Shown: positions 41,461-48,725 of the stretch, piece after piece
Layout of the letters: each line of letters starts with the position of its first letter
Position numbering within the stretch: the first letter of the stretch is position 1
Virus record (IMG/VR): IMGVR_UViG_3300042893_000684
Span: 1-64,000 of that record
DNA: 64,000 bases
DNA from: a virus
Strand: one strand, 5' to 3'
Notes under the pieces: model-generated
The model's database searches: none
Told to the model about the DNA's origin: nothing
Seen by the model: only the letters and a program-made list of their open reading frames with translations
Program-made: the position numbers and the translations under genes

Positions 41461-42813
41461 ATGAACATTGAAAAGTCTTTATGGACCAGTAACGGCAACG
41501 TTATTAATTTGTCGGTTCCTTTTACTAAAGTTAACCGTGAAAAGAGAACCGTATCTGGATTCGCAACCCTAGACAATGTTGATCAGACTGGTGATGTTGT
41601 AACAGCAGAATCAAGTCTCAAGGCATTCGAAAATTTCCGTGGGAATATTCGTGAAATGCACGGATCAAATGCGGTAGGAAAGATGGTTTCATTTAAGCCA
41701 GAAACTTTTTATGATCCAAAGTCAAAAGAGTTCTTCAACGGAGTGTATGTAGATGCATACATCTCAAAGGGCGCACAAGACACCTGGGAGAAAGTTCTAG
41801 ACGGAACTCTATCTGGATTCTCAATCGGCGGAAAGATTCTTGAGTCAGACAATGAAGTTAACAAGGCAAACGGTAAGACCGTAAGATTTATTAAGAACTA
41901 TGAACTAATTGAACTTTCTATTGTTGATTCACCAGCAAATGAACTTTGTAACATTCTTTCTATTCAGAAAGTAAATGGACAATACATTGCTAAGGGAATT
42001 GCAGTAGGTGTAGTAACTGAAAACATATTTTACTGTGCAGACAGTGATTCTGTTTTTATCTCAACAGATAAAACATACGACTCTCCAGTATCTGGAAAGC
42101 CAGCAGAATTAATAGGATGGGTTGAAAGCTCAGACGTTAATAAAGCAAAAGAGATAGATAAGATTCTTGATGCATATAAGCATTCAAGATTTACGTTGCC
42201 TGAAACACAAACAATTGCAAAACAGGCAAACGCAGAAGGAGGTAATGAAATGTCAGATAATACAGAAAACGTAGTTGTCGAAGATGTTGCAGTAGAGGCA
42301 CCAGCCGAAGCAGTAGCAGAAGAAGCAGCCGTTGAAGATACAGCAGTAGTTGCAGATGATGCAGCTCCAGCTGAAGCTCCTGCAGAAGCAGTAGCAGAAG
42401 ACGTTCCTGCCGAGACTCTGGAAAAAGCAGCCGAAGTATCAGAAGATAAGGTTGATGAACCTGATTTTGCGAAGATGTTAGGCGATCTAAAAGGCTTTTT
42501 CTCAGAAACTCTAAACAAGGCATCTGAAGCAAATGCAGCACAAGTAACAACAATCCAAACGACTGTTGAAGCTTTCAGCAAGAGCGTAGATGCTAGAATT
42601 TCAGAGTTGGCAGAACAACACACAGCACTTTCAAGCGCTGTAAATAACATCAAGAGCACGATTGATGGTGTACAAAAGCGTGTCGACGCAGTAGAATCAG
42701 AGACTGCATTTAAGAAGTCTTCAGATCTTGGCCGATCAGAAGAAGCAACAACAATCAAAAAATCTAAATGGAACGGTTCTTTCCTCGGTTCCGTAAACGA
42801 AATATTCAACTAA
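41461..42813 (+). CDS. Prohead protease fused to scaffold, 450 aa
   Basis: Residues 1-170 are an HK97-type prohead protease: H67 (REMHGSN), S121 in LSGFSIGG, and a third motif ELSIVDSPAN (151-160). Residues 264-450 are an Ala/Glu/Val-rich stretch followed by coiled coil (LSSAVNNIKSTIDGVQKRV), typical of scaffold. An in-frame ATG at 42250 has a consensus ribosome site, so the scaffold is probably also made separately. The protease digests the scaffold and matures the capsid after assembly. Confidence 0.85.
   Translation: MNIEKSLWTSNGNVINLSVPFTKVNREKRTVSGFATLDNVDQTGDVVTAESSLKAFENFRGNIREMHGSNAVGKMVSFKPETFYDPKSKEFFNGVYVDAYISKGAQDTWEKVLDGTLSGFSIGGKILESDNEVNKANGKTVRFIKNYELIELSIVDSPANELCNILSIQKVNGQYIAKGIAVGVVTENIFYCADSDSVFISTDKTYDSPVSGKPAELIGWVESSDVNKAKEIDKILDAYKHSRFTLPETQTIAKQANAEGGNEMSDNTENVVVEDVAVEAPAEAVAEEAAVEDTAVVADDAAPAEAPAEAVAEDVPAETLEKAAEVSEDKVDEPDFAKMLGDLKGFFSETLNKASEANAAQVTTIQTTVEAFSKSVDARISELAEQHTALSSAVNNIKSTIDGVQKRVDAVESETAFKKSSDLGRSEEATTIKKSKWNGSFLGSVNEIFN
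42250..42813 (+). CDS. Nested scaffold protein from internal start, 187 aa (predicted)
   Basis: AAGGAGG (42236-42242) lies 7 nt before an in-frame ATG at 42250 inside the protease gene. The product would begin MSDNTENVVVEDV and contain the whole Ala/Glu-rich and coiled-coil scaffold part. This arrangement parallels lambda C/Nu3. It would give excess scaffold over protease. The site is more perfect than most real starts in the window, so it is unlikely to be accidental. Confidence 0.7.
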   Translation: MSDNTENVVVEDVAVEAPAEAVAEEAAVEDTAVVADDAAPAEAPAEAVAEDVPAETLEKAAEVSEDKVDEPDFAKMLGDLKGFFSETLNKASEANAAQVTTIQTTVEAFSKSVDARISELAEQHTALSSAVNNIKSTIDGVQKRVDAVESETAFKKSSDLGRSEEATTIKKSKWNGSFLGSVNEIFN

Positions 42814-42826
42814 GGTAGGTATAAAA

Positions 42827-43876
42827 ATGAGCAATGAAACATTAGAAAAGGCCGTAGCAGCTGGTACTCAGGTATCAACAGGATTCGGTTCAGCAACTGG
42901 TGGAACAGGAGTACACGTAGCGTCTGAAAATGGCAACGGTGGACTACTCAACCCAGAGCAGTCTGCTCGCTTCCTTGATTATATGTTCGACGCAACCGTT
43001 ATCGGTAAGGTCGCACGTACAGTTCGTATGAAGTCAGACACAGCCGAGATTGACCGTATGTCCGTTGGTGAGAAGCTTATGAAGCTTGCAACCGAGGCAG
43101 ACAACACTGGTGTAAATGCACCAGTAACTTTCTCAAAAATCTCTTTAACAACAAAGAAACTCCGCATGGACTGGGAGCTTTCAACAGAGTCTCTAGAAGA
43201 TAACATCGAAGGTGCAGATCTAGAAGATCACATTGCACGTTTGATGGCAACACAAGCAGGAAATGACATCGAAGATGTTATTCTTAACGGTGACACACTT
43301 CTAACAGCAGACGGTCTTTACAAGTCATTCGATGGCGTTGTAAAGAAGGCAAAGGCATCAGGCCGTGTCGTAGACGCAGCAGGAGCCGCAGTATCACGTG
43401 AAGTATTCAACAAGGCACTTAAGGCTATGCCACGTAAGTACAAGCAACGTCGTGGAGACCTTCGCTTCCTTGCTGGATCAAACTTGATTCAGGATTTCCT
43501 ATATGCTAACAGCATTGGAACAAACCAAACAATTCCACAAGATATCGCTTCAAGCGTTATCCGTGGTGGAGTTGCACCACTAGGTGGACCAGCAGGATAC
43601 GTGGCACCATTCGCATTCGGTATTCCGATTGTTGAAGTTCCACTTCTTAATGAAACACAGACTGGTACATACGCAACACCAACAGGTTCACACGGAGATA
43701 TCCACTTGACATTCCCAAATAACGTAGTTATTGGTATCAAGCGTGACGTAACCGTTTACCGCTTCTTCCAGCCACGTAAGGACACAATCGAGTACACAAT
43801 GTATACTCGTGTTGGAGTTCAAATCGAGCAGGCAGACGCTTGGGTAGTTGTAAAGAACGTTAAGGTTGCTTCTTAA
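42827..43876 (+). CDS. Major capsid protein (HK97 fold), 349 aa
   Basis: The length and organisation match HK97-fold capsids: N-terminal arm (GLLNPEQSARFLDYMFDA), a long helix and spine region, E-loop-like segment (LRMDWELSTESLEDN), DDVILNGDT strands and a C-terminal A-domain (RFFQPRKDTIEYTMYTRVGVQIE). Arg is coded mainly by CGT/CGC, unlike most neighbouring genes that use AGA, as expected for a highly expressed gene. No N-terminal delta domain is seen because scaffold is fused to the protease. A strong terminator follows. Confidence 0.88.
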   Translation: MSNETLEKAVAAGTQVSTGFGSATGGTGVHVASENGNGGLLNPEQSARFLDYMFDATVIGKVARTVRMKSDTAEIDRMSVGEKLMKLATEADNTGVNAPVTFSKISLTTKKLRMDWELSTESLEDNIEGADLEDHIARLMATQAGNDIEDVILNGDTLLTADGLYKSFDGVVKKAKASGRVVDAAGAAVSREVFNKALKAMPRKYKQRRGDLRFLAGSNLIQDFLYANSIGTNQTIPQDIASSVIRGGVAPLGGPAGYVAPFAFGIPIVEVPLLNETQTGTYATPTGSHGDIHLTFPNNVVIGIKRDVTVYRFFQPRKDTIEYTMYTRVGVQIEQADAWVVVKNVKVAS

Positions 43877-43902
43877 TTAATTTAAGATAAAACCCTCGAA
43901 AG

Positions 43903-43928
43903 GCCCCTAATTAATTTTAGGGGCTTTT
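43903..43928 (+). terminator. Intrinsic terminator after the capsid gene
   Basis: GCCCCTAA (43903-43910) pairs with TTAGGGGC (43917-43924), with a 6-nt loop, then TTTTC. It separates the capsid from the connector genes and would help raise capsid output relative to what follows. Confidence 0.85.
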
Positions 43929-43947
43929 CATTTTAATTTATCAATGC

Positions 43948-43953
43948 TATAAT
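43948..43953 (+). promoter_or_regulatory. Extended -10 TGCTATAAT
   Basis: TATAAT (43948-43953) with TGC before it, just after the capsid terminator. The leader of about 20 nt carries AAAGGAG for the gene at 43979. Confidence 0.65.
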
Positions 43954-43978
43954 TGAAGAACCTAACAAAGGAGATAAT

Positions 43979-44386
43979 ATGTCATTTGAGACATTGAAGG
44001 TCGCAGAACTCAGAAAAATTGCAGAGGACTTTGCAGTTGATACTGATGGAATTAAGAGTAAGGCAGATATCGTTGCCGCCCTTGCAGAAGAGGGAGTTAC
44101 ATGGTCTGTCTATCAAAAAACTATTAAAGATATCGAAGACGCAACAGATGAATTTAACGAAGACGCAGAAGAGATTCTTCCTAGATTTAGCCTAGATGCT
44201 CAGCCAGAAGATACGGTTCTAGTTCGAATGACTAGAGAAAACTTCAGATACGATATCATTGGATTTACATTTACAAAAGAGCACCCTTTTATTGCAATGA
44301 CAGAAGAAAATGCTCAAGAAATTTTTGATAAGGAGGAGGGCTTTAGATTAGCAACTCCAAAGGAAGTTCAGGAGTATTACAACTAA
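43979..44386 (+). CDS. Rho-N/SAP-like head-module protein, 135 aa
   Basis: The first 40 residues (LKVAELRKIAEDFAVDTDG, KADIVAALAEEGV) match the small Rho N-terminal/SAP helix-extended-helix domain that occurs in many phage head-tail proteins. The rest is acidic with a beta segment (DTVLVRMTRENFRYDIIGF). It precedes the connector, so a role at the head-tail joint or in DNA gating is likely. Strong ribosome site. Confidence 0.7.
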   Translation: MSFETLKVAELRKIAEDFAVDTDGIKSKADIVAALAEEGVTWSVYQKTIKDIEDATDEFNEDAEEILPRFSLDAQPEDTVLVRMTRENFRYDIIGFTFTKEHPFIAMTEENAQEIFDKEEGFRLATPKEVQEYYN

Positions 44387-44400
44387 TCTAAGCTTATAAA

Positions 44401-45387
44401 ATGGCAGAGATATATGTAAACAGCAATTCACCGATCAGAACAAAGATCTACTGGGAGGGTGAATTAGCATCCCCTACGGGTAACGTAACGGCAAAGGTTT
44501 ATGACATTACTCAAAACCCTGCTAACGTTATATCTTCTACCAATTTATTACTTACTCTAACAGGAACAGCCGTTGAAACAGATGTCGGCACATATCAAGT
44601 TGTGCTACCGTTTTCCTATTCTGCATATCCCAGAAAGCTAAAGCTCGTCTGGGAATACGCAGTAGCTGGATCAACAGTGGGAACTCATACAACTTATGTG
44701 AATGTTGTAACCCCATACGTTTCTATCAATGAGCAAATAGATGAATTAAACTTTGGGTCGGATCCAAGTGATCCTAACTACAAGACATACTCAGACCTCC
44801 AGATGGCTGAGAGATATGCAAGAAAATTAATTGAAGAATACACTCAGCAAGAATTCTACCTGTATCCAGACACAAAGATTATATACGGAGACGAATCAGA
44901 TACTCTACCCCTATCATCTAAAATAAATCGGATATACCAGATTTATTCTAACGATATACTTCTTGTAGATAACCTTGCTACACCAAAGGTAAACAACTGG
45001 CTATATGACCCAATTGTTTCAGAAACAGGTTTTGGAATAAGAGTTAATAGAGTAAACCTATTAGACAATTCAGTATATGTTGCAAATGGTTTAGTTCCTC
45101 CAACAATTAATGATACATATAATGGAGTCTTTTCTAAGAACGTTAAGTATAAGATCGTTGGCGAATTTGGATGGGATTTAGTTCCCGCTCAAGTGCAGAT
45201 GGCAACAGTTGAACTAATGAAAGACTATTTCTCAAAGGACAAAGTCTGGAGAAATAAGTACATTAAATCCATTAAGACATTTGACTGGAGTTTTGAATAT
45301 AACAGCTCAGCATCAAAAGGAACTGGCAATCTATATGCAGATCAATTGCTTGCTCCACATGTTATATCTCAAATGGTCCTTATCTAA
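44401..45387 (+). CDS. Head-tail connector protein, 328 aa
   Basis: The N-terminal 110 residues form an Ig-like beta domain (RTKIYWEGELASPTG, YQVVLPFSYSAYPRK). The C-terminal part has helices typical of gp6/gp15-type adaptors (LQMAERYARKLIEEYTQQEFY, ATVELMKDYFSKDKVW). The long N-terminal domain is an add-on compared with compact connectors. No ribosome site is visible. The stop overlaps the next start. Confidence 0.7.
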   Translation: MAEIYVNSNSPIRTKIYWEGELASPTGNVTAKVYDITQNPANVISSTNLLLTLTGTAVETDVGTYQVVLPFSYSAYPRKLKLVWEYAVAGSTVGTHTTYVNVVTPYVSINEQIDELNFGSDPSDPNYKTYSDLQMAERYARKLIEEYTQQEFYLYPDTKIIYGDESDTLPLSSKINRIYQIYSNDILLVDNLATPKVNNWLYDPIVSETGFGIRVNRVNLLDNSVYVANGLVPPTINDTYNGVFSKNVKYKIVGEFGWDLVPAQVQMATVELMKDYFSKDKVWRNKYIKSIKTFDWSFEYNSSASKGTGNLYADQLLAPHVISQMVLI

Positions 45388-45815
45388 TGTATGATCTTGT
45401 CGACTCCGTTCTTCCAATGCTTATTGATGTATATAGGCAATTTGAAACACAGGACCCAGCGACGGGATCTTTAAAGAAAGACTGGCAATTTAATAGAACA
45501 GTTGCATGCAGCGCAAAAGGAACTATTAGTAATTCTACAGCCAGCAGATCTGGAGACAAGCAGACCTTTTCAAACAAATATGTTAATGAGCAGATGATTC
45601 AAATAAGAACTACATCCAAATTAGTATTTAACGAAAAGGTTACAAACATTAGAAATTTAGACGGAACTGTTATTTGGGAAGAGATTAACTTTCCAAGCAA
45701 CACGCCAACAGTATTTGAAGTAATGGGAGTTACTCCAATTACAGAGCCGATGGGCGGAATTATTGGTTACAATACAACCGTTAAAAGATCGGAGAATCAG
45801 GTAATTGGACAGTAG
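45387..45815 (+). CDS. Head closure-like protein, 142 aa
   Basis: A compact mainly beta protein (LIDVYRQFETQDPATGSLKKDW, MIQIRTTSKLVFNEKVTN) positioned where gp16/gpFII-type head-closure or stopper proteins lie. The build (N-terminal beta, 'Q-x-x-D' loop and a long C-terminal strand) fits. It overlaps the next gene by 11 bp. Confidence 0.65.
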   Translation: MYDLVDSVLPMLIDVYRQFETQDPATGSLKKDWQFNRTVACSAKGTISNSTASRSGDKQTFSNKYVNEQMIQIRTTSKLVFNEKVTNIRNLDGTVIWEEINFPSNTPTVFEVMGVTPITEPMGGIIGYNTTVKRSENQVIGQ

Positions 45816-46593
45816 CGTAGCATTATTACAAACAGCCAGCGGTCTTGAAAGATTGATGGCAGGATCAGTTCCAGGAGTAATAAAAGATAGCACCGTGGCT
45901 CAAGTATCTGCATTTTTGTATTATGAAGCAGCTGTTATTGCCAAGCTAACAACAAATGCTGAATTTAAAAATTTATTTAAAACAACCATATTTAATCAAA
46001 TAGAAAAAGATTTTGGTCAGTACGTTGATGCCCAAGCAAGAGTAAAGCCTAAAAGCCTTCACCATGTATACGAGTGGAATAAAACTGGCAACCCAACAGC
46101 AAGGCTTTTCAACCTATATCTAATAGATTCTGAAGGCCTTTCATTTAGAGTAGGCCGTGATTTTAAACTATCTAAATCAACAGTACCGTCTAAAAATAAA
46201 AAACAAAAGAATAGATATGTATTTGCTAATAAAGCTTCCGTAATGGAAGAAGGAATGCCCATAGTAATTCGACCAAGATCCGCAGAACGCCTAGTATTTG
46301 AATTAGATGGTGCAACAGTCTTTATGCCCAAAGGCACCTCAGTTACAGTCAAGAGGCCAGGAGGCAAGGCTGCAACAAATCAATTTGCACTCACATACGG
46401 AAGATTCTTTGGAGGTCAACCAGTAAACTCCTCAATAAAGTCTTCAGGGTTTCAAAGAATATTTAATGCTAAGATTGCAAGAGCATTGAGTGTACCAACT
46501 AATATTAAAAAGGTGCAGTATAGCTTCAGTGCTGGTAAAATAAGAGTGCAGGCAGATGCAGCATTAAGCTCATCATTTGGAGGGTCACTATGA
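45805..46593 (+). CDS. Neck/tail-joining protein, 262 aa (TTG start)
   Basis: The longest start, TTG at 45805, has GGAG about 10 nt upstream; a later ATG at about codon 18 is the alternative. The product has a helical N-terminal part and a beta core with KPKSLHHVYEW, LYLIDSEGLSFRVG and TVFMPKGTSVTVKRPGG. Its position between closure and terminator proteins suggests an HK97 gp10-like neck protein. The stop overlaps the next ATG. Confidence 0.6.
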   Translation: MDSSVALLQTASGLERLMAGSVPGVIKDSTVAQVSAFLYYEAAVIAKLTTNAEFKNLFKTTIFNQIEKDFGQYVDAQARVKPKSLHHVYEWNKTGNPTARLFNLYLIDSEGLSFRVGRDFKLSKSTVPSKNKKQKNRYVFANKASVMEEGMPIVIRPRSAERLVFELDGATVFMPKGTSVTVKRPGGKAATNQFALTYGRFFGGQPVNSSIKSSGFQRIFNAKIARALSVPTNIKKVQYSFSAGKIRVQADAALSSSFGGSL

Positions 46594-47099
46594 CAGTAGA
46601 TTATAAAATAGACGCAATGTTTGAGCTTCGCAAGTTCTTGTGGACCCAATTAAAACTTACTGGACTATTTGATCCAGACGACTACTACTCAGATAATCTA
46701 GGATCTGAGATAGTACCTATTATTCCAGTTCAGCAATTACCAGAAATGGATCAATTCCTAAACGGTAAAAAGCATATCGTATATGACAAGATCGGAATGT
46801 CCTATGAAGAGAACTGGCTGATATGCTGCGAAAAGGTTTTGTTTACCATATACTCAACAGATATAACAGAGATATATGAGATAAGAAACCTAATGACTGA
46901 CCTGTTTAGAAGAATGGACGAATCTGCAAAAGATGTCAATTCTTTAAAGACCACCAACAAATTAATTTTCCACAGCATTCATATTACAGAAACTTCTCCA
47001 ATTGACCCATCCCTTGAACTTCAGGGCTTTTTGTCATCAGACGTAATACTAGAGGTCAAGTACTCCAGAGTCACCGACGGACTAGGTAGATTTGCCTAG
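46590..47099 (+). CDS. Tail terminator-like protein, 169 aa
   Basis: Directly before the major tail protein, as expected for tail terminator or completion proteins. It has MFELRKFLWTQLKLTGLF, then a beta/helix pattern (LICCEKVLFTIYSTDITEI, LMTDLFRRMDES). GGAGGG precedes the ATG. Assignment depends mainly on position. Confidence 0.6.
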   Translation: MTVDYKIDAMFELRKFLWTQLKLTGLFDPDDYYSDNLGSEIVPIIPVQQLPEMDQFLNGKKHIVYDKIGMSYEENWLICCEKVLFTIYSTDITEIYEIRNLMTDLFRRMDESAKDVNSLKTTNKLIFHSIHITETSPIDPSLELQGFLSSDVILEVKYSRVTDGLGRFA

Positions 47100-47212
47100 T
47101 TGCTTTTAAAGGGTTAATCCAGTAAAATTGGACATAAGAGGAAATGAGCCTAGCCAGCTTGATTTAAAGTAAGTCAATATATATATATTTATTTAACAGG
47201 AGGTTTTACAAC

Positions 47213-47950
47213 ATGGCACAAAATATTGGTAATGCTAGAAATATTCTTGTCGGTGCGTCTCCACTGTTTCTTTCAGTAACAGACATCACCAGCCCAGATT
47301 ATGTAGTTTCTGCACCAGCAGGAACACTAAACGCATTTGCAGCAAACAAGAATAAGACAGTCCCAGCATTTAAAACAGGAGAGTCTTACACAGATTCTTT
47401 GAACAAGGTTGATGTTACAACAGCAGCAACTGGTGCGGTATCACCAGCCCTTGACACAAAGGGTGCATTTTACCGTAACGTAGGTTACACAAATAACGGT
47501 CTTCAGGTTACATACAACCCATCATACGGTTCAGTAACAGTAGATCAGCTTCTTGATACAGCAAAGCTTTTCAAGGAGTCAATGGAAGTTATGATCGCAA
47601 CAGAAATGGCAGAAGGTACTCTTGAGAACGTTCTTGCCGTATTTGGTCAGAAGTCAGATACACTTACAGATTCTGGTAAGAAGCTAGGTATCGCAGGTGG
47701 AGCTCTTGGTGAAGCACCAACAGAGCGTCAGCTAATTGCAGTTGGTCAAGCACCAACTTCAACAACAGATACTGCAACTGAGCGTGTATATTATGCACGT
47801 CGTGTTCTTTCTGTACAACAGTCACAGTTCTCTTTGGCTCGTAACGCAGCATCAACATTCCCAGTAACATTCCGTTTGCTACCATCAGGTGATTCATCAC
47901 ACGTAGGTCAGGAATATGGTTTCATCGTAGACCGTGTTCTATCAGTGTAA
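47213..47950 (+). CDS. Major tail (tube) protein, 245 aa
   Basis: Beta-rich throughout (GYTNNGLQVTYNPSYGSVTVDQL, VYYARRVLSVQQSQFSLARNA, STFPVTFRLLPSG). It sits between the terminator-like gene and the tail chaperones, which is the standard place for the tube subunit. Codon choice (CGT, GGT) resembles the capsid gene and suggests high expression. The start has AGGAGG; the leader also holds a 7-codon ORF. A strong terminator follows. Confidence 0.82.
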   Translation: MAQNIGNARNILVGASPLFLSVTDITSPDYVVSAPAGTLNAFAANKNKTVPAFKTGESYTDSLNKVDVTTAATGAVSPALDTKGAFYRNVGYTNNGLQVTYNPSYGSVTVDQLLDTAKLFKESMEVMIATEMAEGTLENVLAVFGQKSDTLTDSGKKLGIAGGALGEAPTERQLIAVGQAPTSTTDTATERVYYARRVLSVQQSQFSLARNAASTFPVTFRLLPSGDSSHVGQEYGFIVDRVLSV

Positions 47951-47972
47951 TTAATTTAATTAATTAATAGAG

Positions 47973-47997
47973 CCCCCCAAGAAATTGGGGGGTTTTC
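47973..47997 (+). terminator. Intrinsic terminator after the tail tube gene
   Basis: CCCCCCAA (47973-47980), a GAAA tetraloop, TTGGGGGG (47985-47992), then TTTTC. The very stable GNRA-capped stem ends the tube message. Confidence 0.9.
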
Positions 47998-47999
47998 TA

Positions 48000-48028
48000 T
48001 TGCTCTTGTATTTTGAATATGATACAAT
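48000..48028 (+). promoter_or_regulatory. Promoter TTGCTC-N17-TGATACAAT
   Basis: TTGCTC (48000-48005), a 17-bp spacer and an extended -10 TACAAT (48023-48028). It restarts transcription right after the tube terminator for the tail chaperones and tape measure. Confidence 0.65.
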
Positions 48029-48054
48029 AATTAAGACGATCCTAGGAGGATTAA

Positions 48055-48387
48055 ATGGCAACAACAGTATACGATGTTGAAGAAATTCAACTACAAAATG
48101 GCGCAACAGTTAAGCTCAAGCCTTTAACAATTAAAGAGCTACGTGAGTTTATGAAGGTCATTCAAAGAACACAAGAAGTAACATCAGAAGATGAAACACT
48201 AACAATCCTTATTGAGGCCTGTGGAGTAGCACTAAAAAAGCAGCTTCCAGATCTTGTAGCAGACAAAGACGCATTTGAAGACACACTTGACGTTCCAACC
48301 ATCAATCGCATTCTAGAAGTATGCGGAGGGATTAAGATGGACGACCCAAACCTACTAGCGGCAGCGGTTCTGGCTGGTCAGAACTAG
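48055..48387 (+). CDS. Tail assembly chaperone (G-type), 110 aa
   Basis: An acidic, helical protein (LKPLTIKELREFMKVIQ, LTILIEACGVALKK, FEDTLDVPTINRILEVCGG) in the position and size of the first tail chaperone (lambda gpG type). It coats the tape measure during tail assembly. The stop at 48385-48387 can be bypassed by a -1 frameshift at CCCAAAC (48345-48351), which yields the longer product. Good AGGAGG site. Confidence 0.85.
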   Translation: MATTVYDVEEIQLQNGATVKLKPLTIKELREFMKVIQRTQEVTSEDETLTILIEACGVALKKQLPDLVADKDAFEDTLDVPTINRILEVCGGIKMDDPNLLAAAVLAGQN

Positions 48388-48716
48388 ATCTAGCCGCTTT
48401 AGAGGGGGAAGTATTTCTTCTAGGTAATTGGAAAAATTACGAAGAACTAGAAGATAATCTTTCAATGCCAGAGATGGTCCAGACTTTTAAGTCAATGCAA
48501 AAAACGGAATCAGAAAAAAGGAAATTCCTAGCTTCGATTCAAGGTGTTGATTTAGATGAAAGCAGTAATAATGAGGAGGGATCATCCTTCGAAGATGTCA
48601 GAAGAAGAGCACTTGGTATAACCACATCAGCAGATGATGTTGTTTCATTACAAGGTGGTCTTGCAGCAGAAGCTGGCTTTGGCATTAACGCAGGATTAGG
48701 ATACCGAATAGAGTAA
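48055..48716 (+). CDS. Tail assembly chaperone, frameshift product (GT-type), 220 aa
   Basis: Decoding CCA-AAC then slipping back one base at CCCAAAC continues in the -1 frame: PTSGSGSGWSELDLAALEGE..., ending at 48716. The second half (SELDLAALEGEVFLL, NYEELEDNLSMPEMVQ) is the typical T-domain pattern. The total is 220 residues. A separate start at 48465 lacks a ribosome site, which favours the shift. Frameshifted G/GT pairs are conserved in long-tailed phages. Confidence 0.82.
48345..48351 (+). promoter_or_regulatory. Programmed -1 frameshift site CCCAAAC
   Basis: The heptamer follows the X XXY YYZ rule in the G reading frame (C CCA AAC). It lies 34 nt before the G stop, and the -1 frame is open from here to 48716. 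Exactly this arrangement is known from tail chaperone genes. Confidence 0.85.
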
Positions 48717-48725
48717 CATATACAT

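Noticed and set aside
42030-42809. 259-codon minus frame over the protease/scaffold gene
   Set aside because: Ser/Ala-rich reverse of the Ala/Glu-rich scaffold codons; no start signals.
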